64,000 bases of DNA, taken from positions 186,001 through 250,000 of the forward strand of contig FSRV01000001.1 of the NCBI GenBank assembly GCA_900142905.1, read 5' to 3'. A model generated the notes under the pieces. The model had not been told where the DNA came from. It saw only the letters and a list, made by a program, of their open reading frames with translations, and searched no databases. Shown piece after piece: positions 8,850-16,148 of this stretch. Within the stretch, counting starts at the first letter, position 1; each line of letters opens with the position of its first letter. A program made the position numbers and the translations under genes. The stretch is from Burkholderia sp. GAS332. Its GTDB lineage: Bacteria > Pseudomonadota > Gammaproteobacteria > Burkholderiales > Burkholderiaceae.

Positions 8850-9587
8850 TTAAAGATCGGTGCCGCGTTCGCAGATCACATAGATACTTGAACAAAGATC
8901 GGGATAGACGCGCCCGAGTTCAAAGCAGCCATCGATGTATTCCTTCGAGATGATGCCCGCCTTGAGGGCTGCATCTATCTGGAAGTTGGCCAGCCCTTTG
9001 AAGATCACACCGCCGTGCGTGACAGGTTGCAAGTTCGCCGCGCGCACATCTGCTGTCAGGGTGTCCAGTGAATAGGTCGTGCGATGGCCGTGCGCGGCTT
9101 CGGCGTCGGTGACGGCGGCAGCATGCTTGATCAAGCCCATGTTGACGGCAATTTGCCGCGAGGCGGCCCGCGCGTTCGGCGTGGCAACGAACAGGCGGCC
9201 GCGGTCTGACAGCCACTGGCGGATGCGACTTAGCACGGCGACTGAGTGATCCAGATGCTCCAGGGTATGGATCAAAAAGATATTGTCGTAGCGCTGGTCA
9301 GACTCGAACGTCTCGAACGTCGAGTGGTGGAACTTCACGGCGCCGCCGACATTGTTTGACGCTATCGCAATGCAGTCCGACGACGCTTCCACTGCTTCTA
9401 CGATAGGGAATCGTTCTAGCAGCTTCTTCGTAAAGTTGCCTTCGAAGCAACCGAGCTCGAGCGCATTGCCATTTACGAAGAACGGTGCGAATGTCTTCAG
9501 CATGTAATCATGCATCAGGTAGTCGAAGCCGTAGGCGTAGCGATGGTCCGCGTGATCCTTGGCTTCGGCGTTGTAGTCTCTGCTCAC
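8850..9587 (-). CDS. Class I SAM-dependent methyltransferase
   Basis: A 245-residue methyltransferase. NALELGCFEGNFTKKL is the SAM loop, VEAVEASSDCI the acidic strand, and YDNIFLIHTLEHLDH plus LFVATPNARAASRQIAV the later motifs, resembling family 23 enzymes. GTG 9587 is chosen over an upstream frame opening at 9635 because AGGA lies eight bases before it and the preceding PhyH gene stops at 9592, leaving a 4-base gap. The stretch around MGLIKHAAAVTDAEAAHGHRTTYSL is typical of methyltransferases in polysaccharide clusters. It acts in the same operon as two other methyltransferases; the substrate is not identifiable. Confidence 0.8.
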   Translation of the reverse strand: MSRDYNAEAKDHADHRYAYGFDYLMHDYMLKTFAPFFVNGNALELGCFEGNFTKKLLERFPIVEAVEASSDCIAIASNNVGGAVKFHHSTFETFESDQRYDNIFLIHTLEHLDHSVAVLSRIRQWLSDRGRLFVATPNARAASRQIAVNMGLIKHAAAVTDAEAAHGHRTTYSLDTLTADVRAANLQPVTHGGVIFKGLANFQIDAALKAGIISKEYIDGCFELGRVYPDLCSSIYVICERGTDL

Positions 9588-9591
9588 GATG

Positions 9592-10377
9592 TCAATCCTG
9601 TCCACGTTGGTAAAAGCGCTGCTCGACCGGTACATAGAATTCCTCGAGCGAGCTTGGAACTCTGGCGTTGAACCCGATCACCTGCCGAAGGTACGCGCTG
9701 CACTCTCTCGCGTTCGCGTAACCAAAAAGCCGGGGATAGTCGAGCTGCTGTTTGAAGAAAGGGCAGGTGAACGTGAGTGTCAATGCCCTTCTTGGTAGGT
9801 TGGTTCGATTTGTTCCCGCCGCATGCCAGATCCGCGAGTCGAACAGCAAAAGCGAACCGCGCTGGCCTGTGATACGCGCGGCCTGCTGAAAAAACGCTTC
9901 GTCATCAGGCTTGTCGCTCTGGTGATGCGAACCGGACAGAATGTAAGTCGCCCCGTTCTCTACCGTGAAGTCGTCAAGCATGACGAGGGTGTTCAACATG
10001 AAGCGCTTCGCGTTCGAATGGAAGCGGATATCCCGGTGCACATGATGGGCATAGGTCTTCGCGTCGAATTCGTTGATGAAGCCGCCGTAAGAATTGAGAA
10101 TGTAGCTGCCGTCAAAAAACTGCTTGAAAAGTGGGTCGACCTTTTCGAAACAGGATAAGAGCTGGACATAGCAGGGATCGTCCGCCAAAACATGATGTGC
10201 GGTGCCGCCGCAATCTTGCATCACGCCGTTGCTTAGTCGGATTGCATCACGGCGTGCAAGTGAGGGGACAAGCGCGTTGTTCAGCGTGTCGATCAGGTCG
10301 GACTGGACCAGGTTTGGCACAACAGTCCAACCCTGCGATGTCAGTTCGGTTTCGTGGTGAGTAGAAAACGTGCTCAT
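9592..10377 (-). CDS. Phytanoyl-CoA dioxygenase (PhyH) family protein
   Basis: A 261-residue member of the Fe(II)/2-oxoglutarate dioxygenase PhyH family. The H-x-D iron ligands are in the HHVHRD segment, the distal histidine in RIWHAAG, and the 2-oxoglutarate-binding arginine is probably in NLPRRALTLTF. ENGATYILSGSHH is the hallmark middle strand. ATG 10377 overlaps the stop of the upstream gene by four bases (ATGA), fixing the start; a longer frame back to 10449 runs inside that gene. In natural-product and glycan clusters such enzymes hydroxylate or otherwise oxidise a carbon centre. Here the likely target is a sugar substituent or acyl group. The family is clear and the substrate inferred. 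Confidence 0.8.
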   Translation of the reverse strand: MSTFSTHHETELTSQGWTVVPNLVQSDLIDTLNNALVPSLARRDAIRLSNGVMQDCGGTAHHVLADDPCYVQLLSCFEKVDPLFKQFFDGSYILNSYGGFINEFDAKTYAHHVHRDIRFHSNAKRFMLNTLVMLDDFTVENGATYILSGSHHQSDKPDDEAFFQQAARITGQRGSLLLFDSRIWHAAGTNRTNLPRRALTLTFTCPFFKQQLDYPRLFGYANARECSAYLRQVIGFNARVPSSLEEFYVPVEQRFYQRGQD

Positions 10378-11348
10378 GAGAGATTCCGCTGATTCAGTAC
10401 GTGCCGTACGACGTTGTCCAATTGCGCAAACGAGAGCCGTTGGTCGCACGGAAGAAAGCGCGCTGTGCGCGCCAATTCTGCTTCGAACGGCGGGACCGAT
10501 TCATCGGCGGCGATCTCTGGCCAGTATCTAGGCGTATAGATCCGGTTGGCGATCAGTTTCGCCTGCAGATCGGCAGGGCCGCCCAGATATGGATAGCAAA
10601 GCGGCACGTTGTTGCTGTCCAGTTCAAGTGGGAAGCGGTTGGACGGCCTCAGCTTCTCGTGCAGATAGGCAAAATTGGCGACGCGCTTCGCGCGGACCTC
10701 GTCGTAGTTGATTCCCGCCAGGATGCGCTGAGTGAGCTTCGACATACCCTTCGGTTCCTGGCATTTCAAGCTCTCTTCGGCTGCGGTGTAGGCGGCATAG
10801 CCGGTTTCCGCATCTGCATCGATTCGTTGCAGCAAATGCGAAACGCGTTGCTGCGAGGTGCGATCGGTCTCCGCGGGCGCGGGGACTGGGTGATCCGTAA
10901 CCAGGTAACCGCCATCCGGCACGCCGACAAATTTGCGCGGGGAATAAAGGTTTGCCGCGCATTCGCGTGGCTCGGCAAAGAATGCCTGCGCGTTGTCGAT
11001 GACGACACGCGTGCGCGGAAAACGGTCCAGCACCTCTTCGACGTTGTTGCCGGAGATGCCGAAGTAGTTCACATACAGCAGCCATTCGCCGTCTGCCGGC
11101 TCCGCGGACTTGATGCGCAGCCGTTCGTCGATTTCGTAGCGTTTGATCGGAATGCCGGCCATCATGACGGGTTCGACCATGCTCTCGCAGATGTACCAAG
11201 GCATCCAGACCGCAGTGGGCCGGCAGGTGCGCAGAAGGGCGAGAAACGCCGCACGCGACGACTGAAAGCGCAATGCGCCGCGGTGAAACTCTGTCCCCTC
11301 GCGAGGCAGTTCGAGTTCGAGATAGCCGCCGATGGCTTCCGTGTTCAT
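10374..11348 (-). CDS. Divergent DegT-like PLP-dependent aminotransferase family protein
   Basis: A 324-residue protein that keeps the landmarks of the DegT/DnrJ/EryC1 fold in the right order: a substrate or phosphate loop (FQSSRAAFLALL), MPWYICESM, the cofactor-binding aspartate in VVIDNAQAFFA, and a candidate Schiff-base lysine in SPRKFVGVPDGGYLV. It is about 60 residues shorter than the canonical DegT protein two genes upstream, and the surrounding sequence is much diverged. Its start and stop each overlap a neighbour by four bases, so it is firmly part of the operon. It may transaminate a different keto-sugar, act as a partner subunit, or have another PLP chemistry. The fold assignment is by motif only. 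Confidence 0.6.
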   Translation of the reverse strand: MNTEAIGGYLELELPREGTEFHRGALRFQSSRAAFLALLRTCRPTAVWMPWYICESMVEPVMMAGIPIKRYEIDERLRIKSAEPADGEWLLYVNYFGISGNNVEEVLDRFPRTRVVIDNAQAFFAEPRECAANLYSPRKFVGVPDGGYLVTDHPVPAPAETDRTSQQRVSHLLQRIDADAETGYAAYTAAEESLKCQEPKGMSKLTQRILAGINYDEVRAKRVANFAYLHEKLRPSNRFPLELDSNNVPLCYPYLGGPADLQAKLIANRIYTPRYWPEIAADESVPPFEAELARTARFLPCDQRLSFAQLDNVVRHVLNQRNLS

Positions 11349-12049
11349 GCGGGTACTTGTTCTGTCAACATGGCCTTAACGTGATCGGCGCTGTTGAACA
11401 TGAGCGCATCGACGATGGAAAGGCCGGGATGAAATGTGTCGTCAAACTGCCGATATGGGCGAAGATTCGGTTGAATGAATCCCAGGTTGATGCCGAGCGA
11501 GTCGAAGTCTTTACGTTCGTACATCGTCTGACCGCCGGGCAGGTTCACGTACGCATCGGCTCGCTCCTTCATGCAGATGTCGAGCACGCGATCCACGCCC
11601 TTCAAGCCGGCGTTGCCGTACAGCGTCGACGACGGAACAAAGTCAGTGTCGATCTGCAGATATCTGGACGTTTCGATCACGCTGCGCGAAGCCAGCGTGG
11701 AAATGTCCATGGTTCCCGAGCTGAGCGTATCGCCAATGAGTTCGCTGACGCGAGCGTAGTGCGGCGCTTTCGAATAGCCATGCCGGATTGCTTCGAGCAG
11801 TTTTCGCAGCCATCGATCGCGCGGCTGCACGTCAACTTCATTGATCTTCCGCGACGGGCTAGCACCGGCAAGCGGCACGGTGATGTAGCGTACAGTGTTG
11901 CCGAGCAAAAGACGGTTACGGTTGATCCATCCGTTTTTGATGTAGTTCACGTCGTCATAGAAGACGAATTTGTCGACGGCAGCCACCAATTGGAAGTAAC
12001 CCAGATAGGGAAACAGGTACGGCTGCATGATGGCGAGCTTCACAGTCAA
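11345..12049 (-). CDS. WbqC-like family protein
   Basis: A 234-residue protein clearly of the WbqC family (PF08889). It opens with AIMQPYLFPYLGYFQLV, continues with FVFYDDVNYIKNGWINRNR and ITVPLAG, and later has TMYERKDFDSLGINL. WbqC-like genes sit beside aminosugar genes in O-antigen and flagellin-modification clusters. Their reaction is not settled; an acyl- or aminoacyl-transfer role to an amino sugar has been considered from context. Here the gene lies directly between the two PLP-dependent enzymes, overlapping both by four bases, which suggests it acts on their amino product. Confidence 0.85.
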   Translation of the reverse strand: MTVKLAIMQPYLFPYLGYFQLVAAVDKFVFYDDVNYIKNGWINRNRLLLGNTVRYITVPLAGASPSRKINEVDVQPRDRWLRKLLEAIRHGYSKAPHYARVSELIGDTLSSGTMDISTLASRSVIETSRYLQIDTDFVPSSTLYGNAGLKGVDRVLDICMKERADAYVNLPGGQTMYERKDFDSLGINLGFIQPNLRPYRQFDDTFHPGLSIVDALMFNSADHVKAMLTEQVPA

Positions 12050-13191
12050 CGACCTTCAATGATGCTCACGATTCTGTGGATATCGCTGTTCGACAACGCC
12101 GGATAGATCGGCAGGCACAATACCTTGAGCGCGGCGTCGGCTGCGACAGGCAGATTGCTCTGATTCGCGGACGGCAGTCCTCGATACATCGGAAACTCGG
12201 ATATCAGTGGGTAGAAATAGCGGCGAGCCCAGATCTCGTTGTCGCGAAATTTCTGGTAGAGCCCGTCACGGCTCAGCGGATAGTCCGCTTCCACGAGGAT
12301 CGGGAAATAGGCATAGTTCGCCGCCTTTTCGCTGGCGTGCGGCAGGCAGCGTATGCCGCGTATGCCGCTGAGCATTTCACGATATGTCGCGTCGATCTCC
12401 TTGCGGCGTGCGAGGGCCTCGTCGATATGCTGAAGTTGCAGCAATCCGAACGCGGCATTAATCTCGCTCATCTTCCCGTTGATCCCAGGCGCGACGACCG
12501 TCACCTCATCGACGAAACCGAAGTTTTTCAAGTGATCGATGCGCTGCTTGGTCTTGGCATCGCGGCAGATGATCGCGCCGCCTTCAAACGTGTTGAAGAC
12601 TTTAGTGGCGTGAAAGCTGAGCACGGCCAGGTCACCGTGCTCCAGCACGCTGCCTTCATCCGTTTGTACGCCAAACGCATGCGCGGCGTCGTAGATCACC
12701 TTCAGGTTGTAGTTGTCGGCGATCTTCTGAATCGCCTCCACGTCGCATGGCTTCCCGTAGCAATGAACCGGCATGATGGCGGTGGTTTGCGGCGTGATCG
12801 CCGCTTCGATCTTTGCCGGATCGAGATTCAACGTGTGGGGATCGACGTCCACGAATACGGGCTTGATGCCATTCCACACCAGCGAGTGCGCAGTCGCAAC
12901 GAACGAATAGGGCGTCGTGATGACTTCCCCGGTGATGCGCAATGCCTGCAGCGCCGTGACCAGCGCCAGCGTCCCGTTTGAGAACAGTGCGAGATGGCGC
13001 ACGCCCAGATATTTGCACAGTGCGGCTTCGAGTTGCTGATGAAACGGGCCGCAGTTAGTCAGGATCTTGCTGTCCCAGATCTGCTTGAGATAGGGAATGA
13101 ATTCTTCAAGCGGCGCGAGGTGCGGTTGAGTGACGTAGATGCGCTCTTCGGTCTGCGGCTGGATGGCGCGAAGCGGTACGGCAGCGTTCAT
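12046..13191 (-). CDS. DegT/DnrJ/EryC1/StrS family sugar aminotransferase
   Basis: A 381-residue PLP-dependent aminotransferase of the nucleotide-sugar type. The SNGTLALVTALQAL loop binds the cofactor phosphate, ITTPYSFVATAHSLVW is the family signature, VIYDAAHAFGV carries the conserved aspartate, and SFHATKVFNTFEGG holds the Schiff-base lysine. Members convert keto-sugars on UDP or dTDP to amino-sugars, using glutamate as donor. It follows the TPR-glycosyltransferase gene with a four-base overlap and is followed by WbqC with another. The NDP-sugar dehydratase or epimerase that would make its substrate is not in this operon and must come from elsewhere. Confidence 0.9.
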   Translation of the reverse strand: MNAAVPLRAIQPQTEERIYVTQPHLAPLEEFIPYLKQIWDSKILTNCGPFHQQLEAALCKYLGVRHLALFSNGTLALVTALQALRITGEVITTPYSFVATAHSLVWNGIKPVFVDVDPHTLNLDPAKIEAAITPQTTAIMPVHCYGKPCDVEAIQKIADNYNLKVIYDAAHAFGVQTDEGSVLEHGDLAVLSFHATKVFNTFEGGAIICRDAKTKQRIDHLKNFGFVDEVTVVAPGINGKMSEINAAFGLLQLQHIDEALARRKEIDATYREMLSGIRGIRCLPHASEKAANYAYFPILVEADYPLSRDGLYQKFRDNEIWARRYFYPLISEFPMYRGLPSANQSNLPVAADAALKVLCLPIYPALSNSDIHRIVSIIEGR

Positions 13192-15572
13192 TTATTTTCC
13201 CCTGCGTCGGTCAGGATTGATGCCTCGTACGCCGCGACTGCCTCACTCGGCACTTCGAAAGCGGCCGCAGGCTGGCCGTCGCACCAGCGTTGCCACATGA
13301 TCCGCAGCGCTCGCGACACGCCTGCCGCGACCACCTCAGGCCGGAATGCCGCCGATGCCGCGCAGCGTTCGCGCAATCTGTTGCGTAAGTCGGCGAGCGC
13401 GGGGATGTCGCTGGCGAATGCAATGCCTTTCGCGAGGAATTCCTGTTTGTCGGCGGCGACAAACGCTTCCAGTCCGGCATGCGACAGCCACGTGGCGGCT
13501 GCTCGGCCGGGTATCGTGTCGCCCGCGATCGTGAGCGTCGGGACACCCATCCAGAGCGAGTTCAACACCGTAGTCGAGCCAGTGTAGGGAAACGTGTCAA
13601 GGCAGATGTCGATTTGAAAATGCTGTTGCAGATAGACCGGAATGGAGGAGCGCCGGCGGAAACTGAGGCGCTCGATCGCGATACCTTCGTCGGCAAACCA
13701 GGAGGTCAGCAGCCGTTCGTCGTCGTCGTTCGCAATGGCGCCTAGTGCCATCCGTGAAGACGGAACAGCACGGAGCAACTCTGCCCACAAGGCGATCACG
13801 TCGCGACGCAGTTTGTTGAGTCGGTTGAAGCTGCCGAACGTCACATAGTTGTTGTGCGTTGCCGGCAAAATATTGACCGGCGGCGAATTTACCTCCGGCT
13901 TGAAGGTAGCAGTAGCCGGCAGATGGACGATCTTTTCCGTGAACTGGCGCTCGGCGGGCCCAAAGGGCACAGCGAATTTGTCCGCAAAGTAGTAATCCAT
14001 CGCGGTAAGGCCGGTGGTGGCCGGATAGCCGATCCAGCTCACCTGGATTGGCGCGGGCTTGCGCGCGAAGGTCAAAAGACGGTTTCGACCGCTGTGTCCG
14101 GAGAGATCGAAGAGGATGTCGATCCGCTCGCCGCGGATCATGTTGGCGAGTTGTGCGTCCGGCATACCGACGACCTGATGCCATTGATCAGCATAATCGC
14201 GCAGCAAGTGCGTGTAATCGTCTTCCGCAACGTGGTTGTTATACACGTGCAGGGATAGGCCCGGATCCTGGGCCAGGTGCTCCATGACGGGCAGCAGGTA
14301 AGACGCCACCGCGTGACGGAACAGGTCGCCGGAGACGAAACCGATCTTGAGTTTGCGCGTCGGCGTGCGCTTGTTAGGATGAGTCGGCCACTGCGCGCGT
14401 ACTGGTGCTTCGTGCCGTTGAGCGAAGTTGATGTGCTCGGCCAACAGCGTGTCGTGATCGATCTCGGGATTGTGCATGAGCGCAAACAGAAAGTTGTCAC
14501 CCGCGAGTGCATCTTGCGGGTTCTTCTCCAGCGCGATGCGGAAATTCTGCTCGGCTTCAGCGATAAACCCGAGGTCGAGTTGCAGCACGCCGAGCGTGCT
14601 GTGCACGGTCGAATCGTTCGGAGCCAACTGGATCGCGCGCCGCGCGACAGCGAGGCCGTCCGCAACGCGGCCTTGGTAAACCAACGCCATGCCTAAGACC
14701 CGATGCGCCTCGGCGTACTCAGGGTTGATCGAAATGATGGCGCGGCAATAATTTTCGGCTTCGGCAAACAGCCCTTTGACTCGCAGCGTATCGGCGAGAA
14801 CGATACGGCTTTCAACATCTTGCGGCAGTAGTTCGGCCGCTTTGCGCAGCGGGACGAGCGCGTCGTCCAACTGGCCCTGACGATGCAGCGCGATACCGAG
14901 CCACCGCCACGATTGGCCGTCGGCTGGGAAGCGCTGAGTCAGCGAGCGTGCGAGCTTGATTGCTTCGGCAATCTGGCCTTTGTTATAAAGCGTCGTGAAG
15001 CGGTTTGTTTCCTGCTGGCTGACGCGGCGCCCGGCGAAGACGGTCGAATTGCCTGTCTCGGTGGCGGCCACCGTCGCGGCCGGGTCGTTGGTTTGAGCGA
15101 GCGCCGTACCCTCTGCGCCCGGCTGGCTGCTTTGCGCCGGGAACGTCGGGATGACGCGGCCCATATTGGCCATCCGAACGATCAGTCCGTCCACTGCGGG
15201 GCCCTTTAGCCCTTGCTGCTGACCCATTTCCAGCGCGAGCCAGGCGGCAGCGATTTCGCCAGAATCGATGAGCGCGCTAATGTAGGCTGCCCAGTATTGT
15301 CCGTTGTGTGGCTGGAGGCCCAGGATCCGCTCGAAAAGCGGCACGGCGTCTGCCGTGCGGCTGGTTTGACCAAGCAGCACGCCGAGGTTGTAGAGCACGT
15401 CCGCGTGATGGGGTTTCGCTTCGAGTATCGTCCGATACAGCGTTTCCGCGTCGTTGAACTCCGCTTGATGATGATGCTGTAACGCGGTCTGCAAAACCAG
15501 AGCGATGTCTTGCTCGAGCTGTTGTTCGGGCGTCAAGGGTTCAGCGGTCGGCTGCTCGTACAGGAGAGTCAT
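13188..15572 (-). CDS. TPR-repeat O-linked GlcNAc transferase-like (SPINDLY/GT41) glycosyltransferase
   Basis: A 794-residue protein. Residues about 30-370 are helical and carry tetratricopeptide-type repeats (for example LGVLLGQTSRTADAVPLFERIL and LGIALHRQGQLDDALVPL). Residues about 400-770 form a GT41-type catalytic region: KIGFVSGDLFRHAVASYL, DILFDLSGHSGRNRL, PIQVSWIGYPATTGL, YVTFGSFNRLNKL, and the nucleotide-site segment DTFPYTGSTTVLNSLWMGVPTLT. GT41 enzymes attach sugars to Ser/Thr of proteins. The gene lies directly after fliC-fliD-fliT and heads the modification operon. In Burkholderia cenocepacia a glycosyltransferase beside fliC (FlmQ) glycosylates flagellin, so flagellin is the likely target here too. 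Confidence 0.85.
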   Translation of the reverse strand: MTLLYEQPTAEPLTPEQQLEQDIALVLQTALQHHHQAEFNDAETLYRTILEAKPHHADVLYNLGVLLGQTSRTADAVPLFERILGLQPHNGQYWAAYISALIDSGEIAAAWLALEMGQQQGLKGPAVDGLIVRMANMGRVIPTFPAQSSQPGAEGTALAQTNDPAATVAATETGNSTVFAGRRVSQQETNRFTTLYNKGQIAEAIKLARSLTQRFPADGQSWRWLGIALHRQGQLDDALVPLRKAAELLPQDVESRIVLADTLRVKGLFAEAENYCRAIISINPEYAEAHRVLGMALVYQGRVADGLAVARRAIQLAPNDSTVHSTLGVLQLDLGFIAEAEQNFRIALEKNPQDALAGDNFLFALMHNPEIDHDTLLAEHINFAQRHEAPVRAQWPTHPNKRTPTRKLKIGFVSGDLFRHAVASYLLPVMEHLAQDPGLSLHVYNNHVAEDDYTHLLRDYADQWHQVVGMPDAQLANMIRGERIDILFDLSGHSGRNRLLTFARKPAPIQVSWIGYPATTGLTAMDYYFADKFAVPFGPAERQFTEKIVHLPATATFKPEVNSPPVNILPATHNNYVTFGSFNRLNKLRRDVIALWAELLRAVPSSRMALGAIANDDDERLLTSWFADEGIAIERLSFRRRSSIPVYLQQHFQIDICLDTFPYTGSTTVLNSLWMGVPTLTIAGDTIPGRAAATWLSHAGLEAFVAADKQEFLAKGIAFASDIPALADLRNRLRERCAASAAFRPEVVAAGVSRALRIMWQRWCDGQPAAAFEVPSEAVAAYEASILTDAGENK

Positions 15573-15700
15573 GGTGTCAGCGCAGAATGGTCTATGAAGG
15601 AAATTGTGCGACGAGGCGAGGCTTTCCGATGCGAGGAGATGACGGTGAAAAAGCCGCCTGTTTGGCGTATGGAGCGGGCCGCGGGAGCTCGAAAGACAAG

Positions 15701-15724
15701 AAAAAAGCCCGCACGAGGCGGGCT
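15701..15724 (-). terminator. Rho-independent terminator after fliT
   Basis: On the minus strand a 7-bp stem AGCCCGC/GCGGGCT with a 5-base loop is followed by a run of Ts (seen as AAAAA at 15701-15705 on the plus strand). It separates the fliC-fliD-fliT unit from the modification operon, whose first gene starts at 15572. Confidence 0.85.
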
Positions 15725-15829
15725 GAGGGAACGAGCGCGCCCTGACTTCAGCGCGTAGTTCTTATTGTTGGGTCAAGCGGGTTGTGCGGCCGTTCCTGGC
15801 CGGACAGCGGCCCTCAGGCCTGGAGGCGC

Positions 15830-16144
15830 CTACATGCGGGCCATCCGCTGATATTCGCCAGCGGCTTTGGCACGCCCCATCGCGGCTTCGAACTCGATGT
15901 TCAGTTCGTTCTGAGTGGTTTCCGCATCCGCGAGCAGCGCGTCGTCGATGGCCTGGATCCGGCGGATCATCTCGAGAGCGGCCGGTTCCTGATCCGCCGA
16001 CAGCGACATCAGCAGCGGCGAACGCGCTTCGGTCAGGCGGGCAGCTTCCGGCCAGTCGGCGAGCGAGGCAGCCTGTTCGATTTCCCGGGTCATCGACAGC
16101 AGCCGTTCGATCAGTTCGGTCTGGTTCATTTCGATCGGGTCCAT
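15830..16144 (-). CDS. fliT: Flagellar export chaperone FliT
   Basis: A 104-residue, highly helical, acidic protein directly downstream of fliD. In enterobacteria FliT is the export chaperone of the cap protein FliD and, once FliD is secreted, an inhibitor of the FlhDC complex. The length and the MNQTELIERLLSMTREIEQAA opening fit short betaproteobacterial FliT proteins. The start is ATG 16144, four bases after the fliD stop; a second Met at codon 6 (16129) is an equally possible start, as neither has a clear ribosome-binding site. A terminator follows at 15701-15724. Confidence 0.8.
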   Translation of the reverse strand: MDPIEMNQTELIERLLSMTREIEQAASLADWPEAARLTEARSPLLMSLSADQEPAALEMIRRIQAIDDALLADAETTQNELNIEFEAAMGRAKAAGEYQRMARM

Positions 16145-16148
16145 GGAC

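Noticed and set aside
6034..15572. O-antigen or capsule locus instead of flagellin modification
   Set aside because: No Wzx/Wzy/ABC exporter, initiating transferase or further lipid-carrier glycosyltransferases were seen; the only transferase is a protein-modifying GT41 type next to fliC-fliD-fliT.
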